DNA of 64,000 nt from Microvenator marinus. Its GTDB lineage: Bacteria; Myxococcota_A; Bradymonadia; Bradymonadales; Bradymonadaceae. The notes under the pieces are model-generated. The model did not search any database and was not told the DNA's origin. It saw only the letters and a program-made list of their open reading frames with translations. Below are positions 7,646 through 15,190 of this stretch, one piece after another; within the stretch, counting starts at the first letter, position 1, and the number at the start of each line of letters is the position of its first letter. Both the position numbers and the translations under genes were made by a program. The stretch is from assembly GCF_007993755.1 (NCBI RefSeq), contig NZ_CP042467.1:4550001-4614000 (forward strand). The letters run 5' to 3'.

Positions 7646-9427
7646 ATGTTGGGCTCTATAGCGATATTCTTGGCAGCGGCGGTCATTGCGGTTCCGATCT
7701 TCAAAAAGCTCGGGTTGGGGTCGGTGCTGGGCTATCTTGCCGCGGGCCTCGTCATTGGGCCATCAGTACTGGGTTTAGTCTGGGATGTAGACGATATCCT
7801 GCATTTTGCAGAGTTTGGCGTAGTGCTCTTGCTCTTCATCATCGGGCTTGAGCTTCAGCCTAGCCGACTTTGGGGAATGCGCCGTGCAGTTTTTGGTGTG
7901 GGTGGCTTGCAGGTGGGCGTTTCAGCTGCGCTCATATTCGGGGTCGGCCTTCTCTTTGGATTGACCTGGCAATCGGCCCTTGTGGTGGGGCTCGCCCTCG
8001 CGCTCTCTTCAACCGCGTTTGCGATGCAGGTCTTGGCCGAACGGCGTGAGCTGACGCGGCCGCACGGCCAGGCATCGTTTGGCGTGCTCTTGTTTCAGGA
8101 CCTTGCGGCCATTCCGATCTTGGCGATGATTCCGTTTCTTAAGCCTGCCCAGATAGCTGCGGGAGGCGTTCAGGACGCGGGATTTGATCCGATGGGATTA
8201 GTCCTGCCAGTGGTCGTCCTAGTAGGGCTGGTACTCGTCGGGAAATTCCTGCTCAAACCAATTTTTCGTCTGGTGGCTCAGACACACGTACACGAGCTTT
8301 CCATCGCGTTTGCGCTGCTCTTGGTGATCGGTACAGCCCTCCTGATGAGTGTGGCCGGCCTATCCATGGCGCTCGGCGCTTTTGTGGCAGGGGTGATGCT
8401 TTCGGACTCCGAGTATCGCCATGAGTTGGAGGCCAATATCGAGCCGTTTAAGGGCCTGCTCTTGGGGCTCTTCTTCATGGCCGTGGGCATGTCCGTGAAC
8501 GTCAATATCCTAACCGAGCAGCCTGTGCTGGTTTTGGGCTTGGTGGTGGGACTCGTGGGGCTCAAGTTTGCGGTCCTTATGGTGGCTGCGCGAATGGCAG
8601 GTCTTTCTGGAGCCTCCGCCGTGGCCATGGGCATTGCACTCTCGCAAGGCGGCGAGTTCGCGTACGTGATCTTTCAGTCGGCGACGACTCAAGGGGTGAT
8701 GGGGGAAGAAACTTCTCTTTTGGTGATGGTCGTAACGCTCTCGATGGTCGTTACCCCGTTGTTGTTCCTTGTGTTTGACGCGTGGCTGAAACGCAGCAAG
8801 AACTCGACCGAAGCAGAACCCTTTGATGAGATTGACGCTAGCGGGTCCGTAGTGATTGCGGGGTTTGGGCGATTTGGCCAGGTGGTTGGCCGTGTTCTTG
8901 GCCTGCGAGGAATTCCGTTCACGGCCATGGACGCGAGCGCGACTCACGTAGACTTTGTGAGGCGTTTTGGAAACAAGATTTACTATGGAGATGCCACCAA
9001 ACTGGACCTCTTAAGGGCAGCAGGCGCCGAGAACGCAAAGGTCTTTGTGATCGCGGTGGACGATATGGAGACCTCGCTAAAGATTTTGGAGGTTGCGAGG
9101 TCAGCGTTTCCGCACTTGAAATTCGTGGCGCGTGCGAGAAACCGCCAGCACGCGTACGCGCTGATCGGCGCAGGGGTTGAGCATGTCATCCGCGAAACCT
9201 TCGCTTCGAGTGTTCAGGCTGGCCGCATTGCGCTTGAACTCTCGGGGCTTCCAAGTTCGGAAGCGCTCAAGACTGAGCGTTTCTTTGTGGACTATGATGA
9301 AGAGGCTGTGCGCCGCAGTGCCCCGCACAAGGATGATATGGATGCCCTGGTAAAGGCCGCTCAGAACTACGCTGAAGAGCTTGAGTCAATTTTCAAAGCC
9401 GATGAGTCTGCAGACAAGCTGCTCTAA
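7646..9427 (+). CDS. Kef-type monovalent cation/proton antiporter with RCK domain
   Basis: A 593-residue protein exchanging K+ (or Na+) for H+. The first ~390 residues form about 12 membrane helices of the CPA2 family, with the LGYLAAGLVIGP start and the QD motif of LFQDLAAIP. An RCK/TrkA-N Rossmann domain follows (VVIAGFGRFGQVVGRVL, about residue 410), then Kef-like YYGDATK and DDMETS segments. I chose ATG 7646 rather than GTG 7631 because AAAGGA (7634-7639) is correctly placed for the ATG and the protein then begins like its relatives. KefB/KefC proteins are gated by glutathione adducts, and gshB lies just upstream. No KefF/KefG partner gene is seen next to it. Confidence 0.92.
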   Translation: MLGSIAIFLAAAVIAVPIFKKLGLGSVLGYLAAGLVIGPSVLGLVWDVDDILHFAEFGVVLLLFIIGLELQPSRLWGMRRAVFGVGGLQVGVSAALIFGVGLLFGLTWQSALVVGLALALSSTAFAMQVLAERRELTRPHGQASFGVLLFQDLAAIPILAMIPFLKPAQIAAGGVQDAGFDPMGLVLPVVVLVGLVLVGKFLLKPIFRLVAQTHVHELSIAFALLLVIGTALLMSVAGLSMALGAFVAGVMLSDSEYRHELEANIEPFKGLLLGLFFMAVGMSVNVNILTEQPVLVLGLVVGLVGLKFAVLMVAARMAGLSGASAVAMGIALSQGGEFAYVIFQSATTQGVMGEETSLLVMVVTLSMVVTPLLFLVFDAWLKRSKNSTEAEPFDEIDASGSVVIAGFGRFGQVVGRVLGLRGIPFTAMDASATHVDFVRRFGNKIYYGDATKLDLLRAAGAENAKVFVIAVDDMETSLKILEVARSAFPHLKFVARARNRQHAYALIGAGVEHVIRETFASSVQAGRIALELSGLPSSEALKTERFFVDYDEEAVRRSAPHKDDMDALVKAAQNYAEELESIFKADESADKLL

Positions 9428-9428
9428 C

Positions 9429-9932
9429 TTATTCTTCCGATTCCAAGAGGGAGCGGTCAGAAGGGGCTAGTTCGTTGGCGATAAGGTTTGCCTGCTCTTG
9501 CTTTAGTAGCGAACTGACTCGAAAACGTTTCCCATTCAAGAGAACCAAGAAGGCAATCCACGTCCCGCGGTTGTTGTAGACTTCGATATGGGAGACTTCC
9601 GTAGCGGGAAATCTCCACGTCCGGCCTTTTCCAAAGAGTTGTCGGTGGAGCACATATTCGTTGGAACTCAACGAGAGTGTGGTCTTAAAGAGAAATTCGG
9701 AGAAGAAAAGCAGACCGGTTAGGCCAAGGGCCAATTGAAGGAATCCACCCACGTGTTCTTTGACAAAGATGAAGTAGAGACCGATCACGCTGAGGAAGAG
9801 AAAAATCAGCAGGTAGGCCCCGCCGGCCTTTCCGGGACGTCGTGGAAGTTGCAAGTACTTGGTCCCGCCATCTTCCCAGATTAGGACGCCATGTTCGCGT
9901 CTTTGGGTTGTCTGAAGCTCGTGAGTGTTCAC
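9429..9932 (-). CDS. membrane protein with PH-like C-terminal domain, unknown function
   Basis: A 167-residue protein with two adjacent membrane helices (about residues 40-60 and 66-85). The remaining ~80 residues are beta-rich (LSLSSNEYVLHRQLFGKGRTWRF), resembling bacterial PH-like (DUF304-type) domains that read as EYVLxRxxF-x(n)-I-x-x-V. Its ATG overlaps the stop of the upstream acyltransferase by four bases, so the two are translationally coupled. It converges on the antiporter gene with one base between stops. Function not recognised. Confidence 0.7.
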   Translation of the reverse strand: MNTHELQTTQRREHGVLIWEDGGTKYLQLPRRPGKAGGAYLLIFLFLSVIGLYFIFVKEHVGGFLQLALGLTGLLFFSEFLFKTTLSLSSNEYVLHRQLFGKGRTWRFPATEVSHIEVYNNRGTWIAFLVLLNGKRFRVSSLLKQEQANLIANELAPSDRSLLESEE

Positions 9933-10933
9933 AGGAATCTGTCCGTTCCTTCAACGGCGTTGGACTGTCCTTCGAGGTATTCTGGGTCGAGCAATTCGCC
10001 AATGCGCTCCATAACGAGTTTTGTCACGGAATCGAACTTCTGGTCGTATTTGTGAGCTTCATCAGTGAAGGGCCTATAAGGCTCCGAAATCTGGAAATCC
10101 TTGAGCTCTCCGTCCGGTGTCAACGGATGGCCAACCCGATAGAGGATCTTTCCGCCACGCGAAAACGGGTTGTTTCCAGGATACGCTTTATCTGAGCCGT
10201 TAGAACCTACGGGCACGATGGTCGACTTTGTCCGCAGAGCCATTTGAGCGAGTCCAGGCTTGCCTTCGCCGAGGGTGACCGAGCGGGTCCCTTCGGGGAA
10301 CACGATGATTCTGAGTCCTTTATCCAGAGCCTCGTCGTTGAGCTCGATGAACCGGTCCATCATGAGTCTAAAGAGTTCGCGATGCCTTTCGACGAATTGA
10401 TGACGAAACGGGCTGAATTCGAGCCCAAGAATTGAGCGTGGAGTCTTGAGCAGGCGGTCGATCTCCCGCTTCATCCCAATCTCTCGGCAAGCTTCGTGGA
10501 GCTCGGAGTCAGACCAGCCGTCTTCGGTCGCTTTGCGCAAGAGCCGATAGAGTTCAGGCGCGGGCGCCTTGTGTAGGGTTCGGTGGCAATCGGCGGTGAT
10601 GAGATATCCGCGCGAAGGGGTTGGTATGTTGTTGGTGGCTTCCATGAAGCGTCGTGTGGCCGGCTTATTGTAGTACTTGCCCTTGACCCATGTCGCTGTG
10701 AACTCACCGCGTTGCTTCCAGAGCTCGATCTGGAACGGCCAATAATTGAACCGGTCGGTATGATTCATGGCGATGTAGAGAGGCCGCTTCGGAATTCGGT
10801 CAAAGTTCTCAACCTTAGTCGTCGTGTAGGTTGGCGGGAATCTGTAGTTGGTGCGCAGAATCCATCCCACGCCTTTTTGGGCGTTTGGAAGAGCTGTCAG
10901 CGAGATGCGATTCATGACGTCTAGGGTAAGCAT
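9929..10933 (-). CDS. PlsC-like 1-acylglycerol-3-phosphate acyltransferase family protein
   Basis: A 334-residue acyltransferase. Motif I reads MNHTD-RFNYWP (His58), and the IVFPEGTRS motif III follows about two-thirds along. It likely moves an acyl chain to a glycerolipid or related acceptor at the inner membrane. The usual H-x4-D of motif I reads H-x4-N here (Asn63), with an Asp two residues after the His, so the fine chemistry may differ. The frame continues open far upstream to 11374, across the Fur-box region and into the divergent gene. I start at ATG 10933; ATG 10915 is also possible, and neither has a clear Shine-Dalgarno. Confidence 0.82.
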   Translation of the reverse strand: MLTLDVMNRISLTALPNAQKGVGWILRTNYRFPPTYTTTKVENFDRIPKRPLYIAMNHTDRFNYWPFQIELWKQRGEFTATWVKGKYYNKPATRRFMEATNNIPTPSRGYLITADCHRTLHKAPAPELYRLLRKATEDGWSDSELHEACREIGMKREIDRLLKTPRSILGLEFSPFRHQFVERHRELFRLMMDRFIELNDEALDKGLRIIVFPEGTRSVTLGEGKPGLAQMALRTKSTIVPVGSNGSDKAYPGNNPFSRGGKILYRVGHPLTPDGELKDFQISEPYRPFTDEAHKYDQKFDSVTKLVMERIGELLDPEYLEGQSNAVEGTDRFL

Positions 10934-11006
10934 GGGTGCAGGATACGGGTGGCGAAGGTGAGGGACAAGCGAGGGAATGAAAAGAAATTGATTTAGGACT
11001 TGATTT

Positions 11007-11021
11007 TGATACTCGTTTTCA
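11007..11021. promoter_or_regulatory. Fur-box-like operator 1
   Basis: TGATACT-C-GTTTTCA matches the 7-1-7 Fur consensus TGATAAT-N-ATTATCA at 11 of 14 informative positions. An almost identical copy lies 36 bases downstream, both between the divergent acyltransferase and DUF4856 genes. The genes it precedes (imelysin-like protein, TonB receptor) are of iron-uptake type, which supports the reading. Fur binding itself is inferred. Confidence 0.65.
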
Positions 11022-11041
11022 ATTAGAGAGTGCGCATGAAA

Positions 11042-11070
11042 TTGATACTTGTTTTCAATTTCAATTAAAT
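11042..11070 (+). promoter_or_regulatory. candidate sigma70-type promoter of the iron-uptake operon
   Basis: TTGATA (11042-11047), a 17-base spacer and TTAAAT (11065-11070) place a start site near 11077, about 20 bases before the DUF4856 ATG. The -35 and most of the spacer lie inside Fur-box-like operator 2. The -10 matches TATAAT at 4 of 6 positions. Confidence 0.5.
11043..11057. promoter_or_regulatory. Fur-box-like operator 2
   Basis: TGATACT-T-GTTTTCA scores the same 11 of 14 as operator 1. It lies at the centre of a perfect inverted repeat, GAAATTGA (11038-11045) and TCAATTTC (11055-11062). It covers the -35 and spacer of the promoter proposed here, so a bound repressor would block transcription. 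Confidence 0.7.
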
Positions 11071-11098
11071 GATGCAAACTATCGTGAGGAAGGAAACG

Positions 11099-12649
11099 AT
11101 GAAGAAGGCGAGTTTGATATTGATGTTTGGGGCACTTTTGGTGGCGTGTGGTGATGACAGCGAGTCCACCAACAACGCGAACAACGGTGAGAACAACGTT
11201 TCGAACAATGATTCGAATAACGACACCACCACCAATAACGGGACCACTACGAATAACGGCACTGCGGGAACTAACAACCCGGCTGTGTGTAACCAGCCCG
11301 AGGCGTCGGTCTATATGTTCCTGAACGACGACTGTCAGGACACCGTGGCTTACACCGGTCAGGTGGGGCGGCAAGTTCTGGTCAAGGACCTTTCAAGCTA
11401 TATTTTGAGCCTCGAAGCACAGGTTGATGGCGGAAACTTCTTCCCCGAAGAAGGTGATGTTGTGGGCGCGCTCGACTTCTATTTCCGCTTTGATGGGGAC
11501 GCGAGCGCTGAAGAAATGATCCGCATGAGCGCTGACCCAGAGCTGCTTCAGACCACTTATGGGTTTATGGGAGGCGGCAAGGATTTGGTAAGCAAACTCG
11601 CGGGCAATGACTCGTCGACGGACCACAAAGACTGGAGCACCGAGTTCGAGGGCTGGGAAGACGCAACTCTGGCCCAGTATGGTGGTTCAATCGACACGCC
11701 AGAAGGCATGGTTCAGGCGATCTTCGCGCAGGTCGAAAAGGCCGCGATCGACCGCGCAAACGGCACGTTCGCCCTGGACCCCGTGACGGGTGCGGAGCTG
11801 CCGCTTCACGTGACAGCCGAGGGCTGGGACCTCCAACAGCTGGTCGAGAAGTTCTTGCACTCAAGCCTGAGCTTCAGCCAGGGTGCCGATGACTACCTTG
11901 ACGACGACGTCGAGGGCAAAGGTCTACTCGCCAGCAACGATGGTCCAGACGGAGACAGCCCTTACACGCCGCTCGCCCACCAGTGGGACGAAGGTTTTGG
12001 CTACTTCGGAGCGGCTAGAAACTACATCGATTACACGGACGATGAGATCGCGCAGACGGGTTATCGCGACACCAATGAAGACGGCAAGATCGACCTTTTG
12101 ACCGAGTACAATTTCGGTGCGTCGACTAACGCAGCAAAGCGTGACCGTGGTGCAGCAGCACTCGGTGTGACCGTGGATCTCACGGGTGACGCGTGGAACG
12201 CATTCCGTCAGGGCCGTGCGTTGATTGCAAGCGTTGAGGGTCCTTTGACTGAAGCACAACTCGACGAGTTGCGCGGATATCGCGACCAGGCTGTTCTCAC
12301 ATGGGAGAAAGCTTACATGGCCACCGTGCTCCACTATATCAACGACACGCTCTCGGAAATTTCGAAGTTTGGCTCAGATGATTACAACTTCGTGACCTAT
12401 GCGAAGGTATGGGGAGAGGCCAAAGGGTTTGCGTTTACGCCACTCTACAACCGCAACTCGCCGCTTAGCGAAGAAGACTACGCAGAGCTCCACAGACTTC
12501 TTGGCGACCGCCCCGTATCTCCTGCAGCAGACACTGCAGAGATCGATGCATACCAAGAGGGTTTGAGGACCGCGCGGCAAATTTTGGCAGACACCTACGA
12601 CTTCGATCAGGCTCTCATCGGAGGCGATAACGGAGAGGATGGCTGGTGA
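11099..12649 (+). CDS. DUF4856 lipoprotein of a Fur-box-preceded iron-uptake operon
   Basis: A 516-residue lipoprotein. Signal peptide MKKASLILMFGALLVAC has a clear lipobox; an Asn/Thr-rich linker of about 40 residues follows. The body carries DUF4856 landmarks: VAYTGQVGRQVL near the start, MIRMSADPELL, TWEKAYMATVLHYIND and YAKVWGEAKGFAF. I chose ATG 11099 (GAGGAAGGA just upstream, lipobox at the right distance) over the in-frame ATGs at 11069. DUF4856 genes are often next to imelysin and TonB-receptor genes in Bacteroidota, as here. The domain's function is not established; capture of an iron compound at the outer membrane is inferred from context. The next gene overlaps by four bases (GTGA). 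Confidence 0.88.
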   Translation: MKKASLILMFGALLVACGDDSESTNNANNGENNVSNNDSNNDTTTNNGTTTNNGTAGTNNPAVCNQPEASVYMFLNDDCQDTVAYTGQVGRQVLVKDLSSYILSLEAQVDGGNFFPEEGDVVGALDFYFRFDGDASAEEMIRMSADPELLQTTYGFMGGGKDLVSKLAGNDSSTDHKDWSTEFEGWEDATLAQYGGSIDTPEGMVQAIFAQVEKAAIDRANGTFALDPVTGAELPLHVTAEGWDLQQLVEKFLHSSLSFSQGADDYLDDDVEGKGLLASNDGPDGDSPYTPLAHQWDEGFGYFGAARNYIDYTDDEIAQTGYRDTNEDGKIDLLTEYNFGASTNAAKRDRGAAALGVTVDLTGDAWNAFRQGRALIASVEGPLTEAQLDELRGYRDQAVLTWEKAYMATVLHYINDTLSEISKFGSDDYNFVTYAKVWGEAKGFAFTPLYNRNSPLSEEDYAELHRLLGDRPVSPAADTAEIDAYQEGLRTARQILADTYDFDQALIGGDNGEDGW

Positions 12650-13839
12650 ACATGAAGTATCTGGTTCTATTGGTCTTGGGGCTTTTGGTTGGATGTGAGT
12701 CGAAAACGGATTCAACGCCAGCGCCGGAGCCTAATAATGTGAGCGAAAACAACGGTGACGCGGATCTCGTGGCGTTGAGGCAAGCGGTGGTTGAGAACCA
12801 CGCGGCCTATATCCACGAGACGCTCTCGGAGTTCGAGACGCAGTCAAAAGAGCTACAATCTGCCGTCAACGCCTGGCAGGCGTCCGGAAGTACAAGCGAC
12901 TTGGAGTCCGCAATCGGCGAATTCCACGAAGCGATGGACGTCTGGCAGCGTGCTGAAGTGCTCCAGGTGGGTCCTGCGGGGGTCATGGGAGCTGTAGCTG
13001 GCGGAGAAGACCTACGGGACCAGATATATTCATGGCCGCTTTCAAACGCGTGCCGAGTCGACCAAGAGCTGGTGCGGCTCGGCTACGAGTCTGATTTTGC
13101 CTCACAAGCCGTAAACGTGCGTGGATTGGATGCGCTGGAGTACTTGCTCTTTGCTCAAGACACGTCCAACGCCTGTCCGATCAACTCCATGATCAACACG
13201 GACGGACAGTGGGCGGCACTTAGCGAAGATGAGATTCGAGAGCGCCGTCGGACGTACGCAAAGGCCGCGACAGACCTCGTGGTGACGAGTGCTGAAGATT
13301 TGAGCGCCCGTTGGGCCGAGGGTGGGAGCTTTCGCACCCAGTTCACAGATCCGAGCTCCGGGCAGGTCTACGGTAGTGTGCGAGAAGTGCTCAACGGCGT
13401 CAGCGACGCGATGTTCTACGTGGAGAAAGAGGTCAAGGACATGAAGCTCGCTCCGCCCTTGGGCGTTGTAGGGTGTGCGTCTGAGACGTGTCCTGAGCTC
13501 ATCGAGAGCAAGTACGGGGATCGTTCACTTCGCAACATTCGCCAAAATTTGGTGGCCTTCCAATGGCTCTTCACTGGCGGCGAGGGAAGTGGTTTTGATG
13601 ACCTTCTCGAGGCGGTTGGTGCTGAGGAAACTCGGGATGAGCTACAGAACGATATTCAAATGTCTATCGACCTGGTTGATGCGATCGAAGGTGAGTTTAC
13701 TCCGACCCTTGAGAGCGAGCCTGCAAAGCTTCAAGCAGTCTACGACCAAGTACGAAACGTGAGCACCATCTTAAAAACTGATTTTGTAACCCTTCTCGAT
13801 TTGGATTTGCCAAAGCGCGCCGAAGGCGACAACGACTAA
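12646..13839 (+). CDS. imelysin-family (IrpA-like) lipoprotein
   Basis: A 397-residue lipoprotein with signal sequence MKYLVLLVLGLLVGC. GTG 12646 is preferred because GGAGAGG lies 7 bases before it; ATG 12652 also keeps the lipobox. The body is helical and matches the imelysin/IrpA family, which is iron-regulated in several bacteria: ALRQAVVENHAAYIHETL near the N-terminus, DVWQRAEVLQVGPAG, and RGLDALEYLLF. The signature is normally G-x-H-x-x-E; here it reads G160-L-D162-A-L-E165, so the His that would bind metal is Asp. It is translationally coupled to the DUF4856 gene and followed 10 bases later by the HTTM gene. Confidence 0.85.
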   Translation: MNMKYLVLLVLGLLVGCESKTDSTPAPEPNNVSENNGDADLVALRQAVVENHAAYIHETLSEFETQSKELQSAVNAWQASGSTSDLESAIGEFHEAMDVWQRAEVLQVGPAGVMGAVAGGEDLRDQIYSWPLSNACRVDQELVRLGYESDFASQAVNVRGLDALEYLLFAQDTSNACPINSMINTDGQWAALSEDEIRERRRTYAKAATDLVVTSAEDLSARWAEGGSFRTQFTDPSSGQVYGSVREVLNGVSDAMFYVEKEVKDMKLAPPLGVVGCASETCPELIESKYGDRSLRNIRQNLVAFQWLFTGGEGSGFDDLLEAVGAEETRDELQNDIQMSIDLVDAIEGEFTPTLESEPAKLQAVYDQVRNVSTILKTDFVTLLDLDLPKRAEGDND

Positions 13840-13849
13840 CGGAGCTTTC

Positions 13850-15190
13850 ATGGCCCTTTTTCAGGCCATAAAGAAAGAGGCTTTTCAGCCGCTAGACGCA
13901 GCCAGTCTAGCGGCTTTTCGCGTTTTCTTTGGACTGATGATGTGCGCCGGAGTGATTCGGTTTGCGGCCTATGGTTGGATCGATCGCTTCTTTGTTAAGC
14001 CCGGGTTCTACTTCAAGTTTTGGGGTTTCGAGTGGGTTGAAATCGCAAGTCCAGCGGTGATGTACGCGGTCTTTGCTGGGTTGGCACTAAGCGCGTTCTT
14101 GGTGGCGATAGGCTTTCTCTATCGCATCGCCATCGTGGTTTTCTTTCTGCTCTTTACGTACGTCGAACTCATTGATGTTTCGAACTATCTCAATCATTAC
14201 TATCTGGTTTCGCTGCTCGCGTTCATCTTGATGTTCCTGCCGGCGAATCGAGTTTGGTCCGTCGATGCACGGATTCGGCCGCCGCGCTTTGAGACCGTTC
14301 CTGCGTGGATGCTCTGGTGGCTTAGGTTTCAAGTTGGGTGTGTGTATTTTTACGCGGGGATAGCCAAGTTCAAGGAAGACTGGCTTATTCACGCGCAGCC
14401 GCTCAATCTCTGGCTGACATCCAGGGTTGAGACGCCTTTCATCGGCCCACTTTTGCAGTATTGGGAGACCGCGCTCGTGATGAGTTGGGCCGGATTTTTG
14501 TTCGACACGACCATCGTGTTCTGGCTTCTTTGGCGAAAGACGCGGCCGTGGGCGTATATCGTTCTAATTGTCTTTCATCTTTTAACCAACGTCTTTTTCG
14601 CGATTGGCCTCTTCCCGGTCATCATGATCGTGGCCGCAACGGTCTTTTTTGAACCTAACTGGCCGCGGCGCTTCTTTGGTGGAAGGCCGACCGGCCGCCT
14701 CTTGGAGGCTGAGCGAGGACCCGTATGGGTCTTGCTAATTGCGCTCGTCTTCTGCGTGTTTCAGGGGCTTATGCCCTGGCGGCATTTCGTTTATCCAGGG
14801 TCGGTGCTCTGGAATGAAGAAGGCATGCGTTGGTCCTGGAAAGTGATGTTGCGCGAGAAGAATGGTGACGTGGTCTACCGGGTTAAGTTGGGCGAACGAG
14901 TTCGAGAAGTCAGCCCTCGCTTCTACCTCAGTGCCGATCAGGAACGTGAGATGTCTGGTCAGCCAGACCTAATTTTACAACTTGCACACCACATAGCAGA
15001 TGAGTACACCCACGATGGCCACAGGCCCGAGGTGTATGCCGATGCGTGGGTGTCGTGGAATGGGCGCAAACGTGCGCGGCTTATCGATCCCTCGGTTAAT
15101 TTGGCCGAGGTAAATGATCGTGTTTGGCCGCCCGCCCCTTGGATTTTGCCGGAGCCCGAAACGAGTCCGTTTCGACCAAAAGGAAGATGA
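13850..15190 (+). CDS. HTTM-domain membrane protein, vitamin-K-dependent carboxylase-like
   Basis: A 446-residue protein with about eight or nine membrane helices and a C-terminal soluble part of about 120 residues. The HTTM domain resembles the membrane half of gamma-glutamyl carboxylase: NHYYLVSLLAFILMF followed by PANRVWSVDARI, then VYFYAGIAKFKEDWL. From memory of the human enzyme, His160 and the catalytic base Lys218 fall on His116 and Lys173 here, both kept. The enzyme family uses reduced quinone, O2 and CO2 to carboxylate Glu; whether this protein does so is unknown. Its ATGA overlap with the TonB receptor gene and 10-base gap from the imelysin gene make it part of the iron operon. Confidence 0.88.
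   Translation: MALFQAIKKEAFQPLDAASLAAFRVFFGLMMCAGVIRFAAYGWIDRFFVKPGFYFKFWGFEWVEIASPAVMYAVFAGLALSAFLVAIGFLYRIAIVVFFLLFTYVELIDVSNYLNHYYLVSLLAFILMFLPANRVWSVDARIRPPRFETVPAWMLWWLRFQVGCVYFYAGIAKFKEDWLIHAQPLNLWLTSRVETPFIGPLLQYWETALVMSWAGFLFDTTIVFWLLWRKTRPWAYIVLIVFHLLTNVFFAIGLFPVIMIVAATVFFEPNWPRRFFGGRPTGRLLEAERGPVWVLLIALVFCVFQGLMPWRHFVYPGSVLWNEEGMRWSWKVMLREKNGDVVYRVKLGERVREVSPRFYLSADQEREMSGQPDLILQLAHHIADEYTHDGHRPEVYADAWVSWNGRKRARLIDPSVNLAEVNDRVWPPAPWILPEPETSPFRPKGR
13887..13918 (+). promoter_or_regulatory. perfect 11-bp hairpin inside the start of the HTTM gene
   Basis: AGCCGCTAGAC (13887-13897), loop GCAGCCA, GTCTAGCGGCT (13905-13915), then TTT. The hairpin starts 48 bases after the imelysin stop and 38 bases into the HTTM coding sequence. 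With only four T after the stem it is a weak terminator at best. It could be an attenuator, an mRNA stability or processing element setting the ratio of the upstream lipoproteins to the membrane proteins, or chance. That it is functional is inference. Confidence 0.6.

Noticed and set aside
11069-11098. Earlier ATG pair for the DUF4856 gene
   Set aside because: It would place ten residues before the lipoprotein signal; ATG 11099 has the ribosome site at the right distance.
10934-11374. N-terminal extension of the acyltransferase frame
   Set aside because: It crosses the Fur-box region and the coding start of the divergent DUF4856 gene, is low-complexity and has no similarity to the enzyme family; the conserved part begins near 10933.
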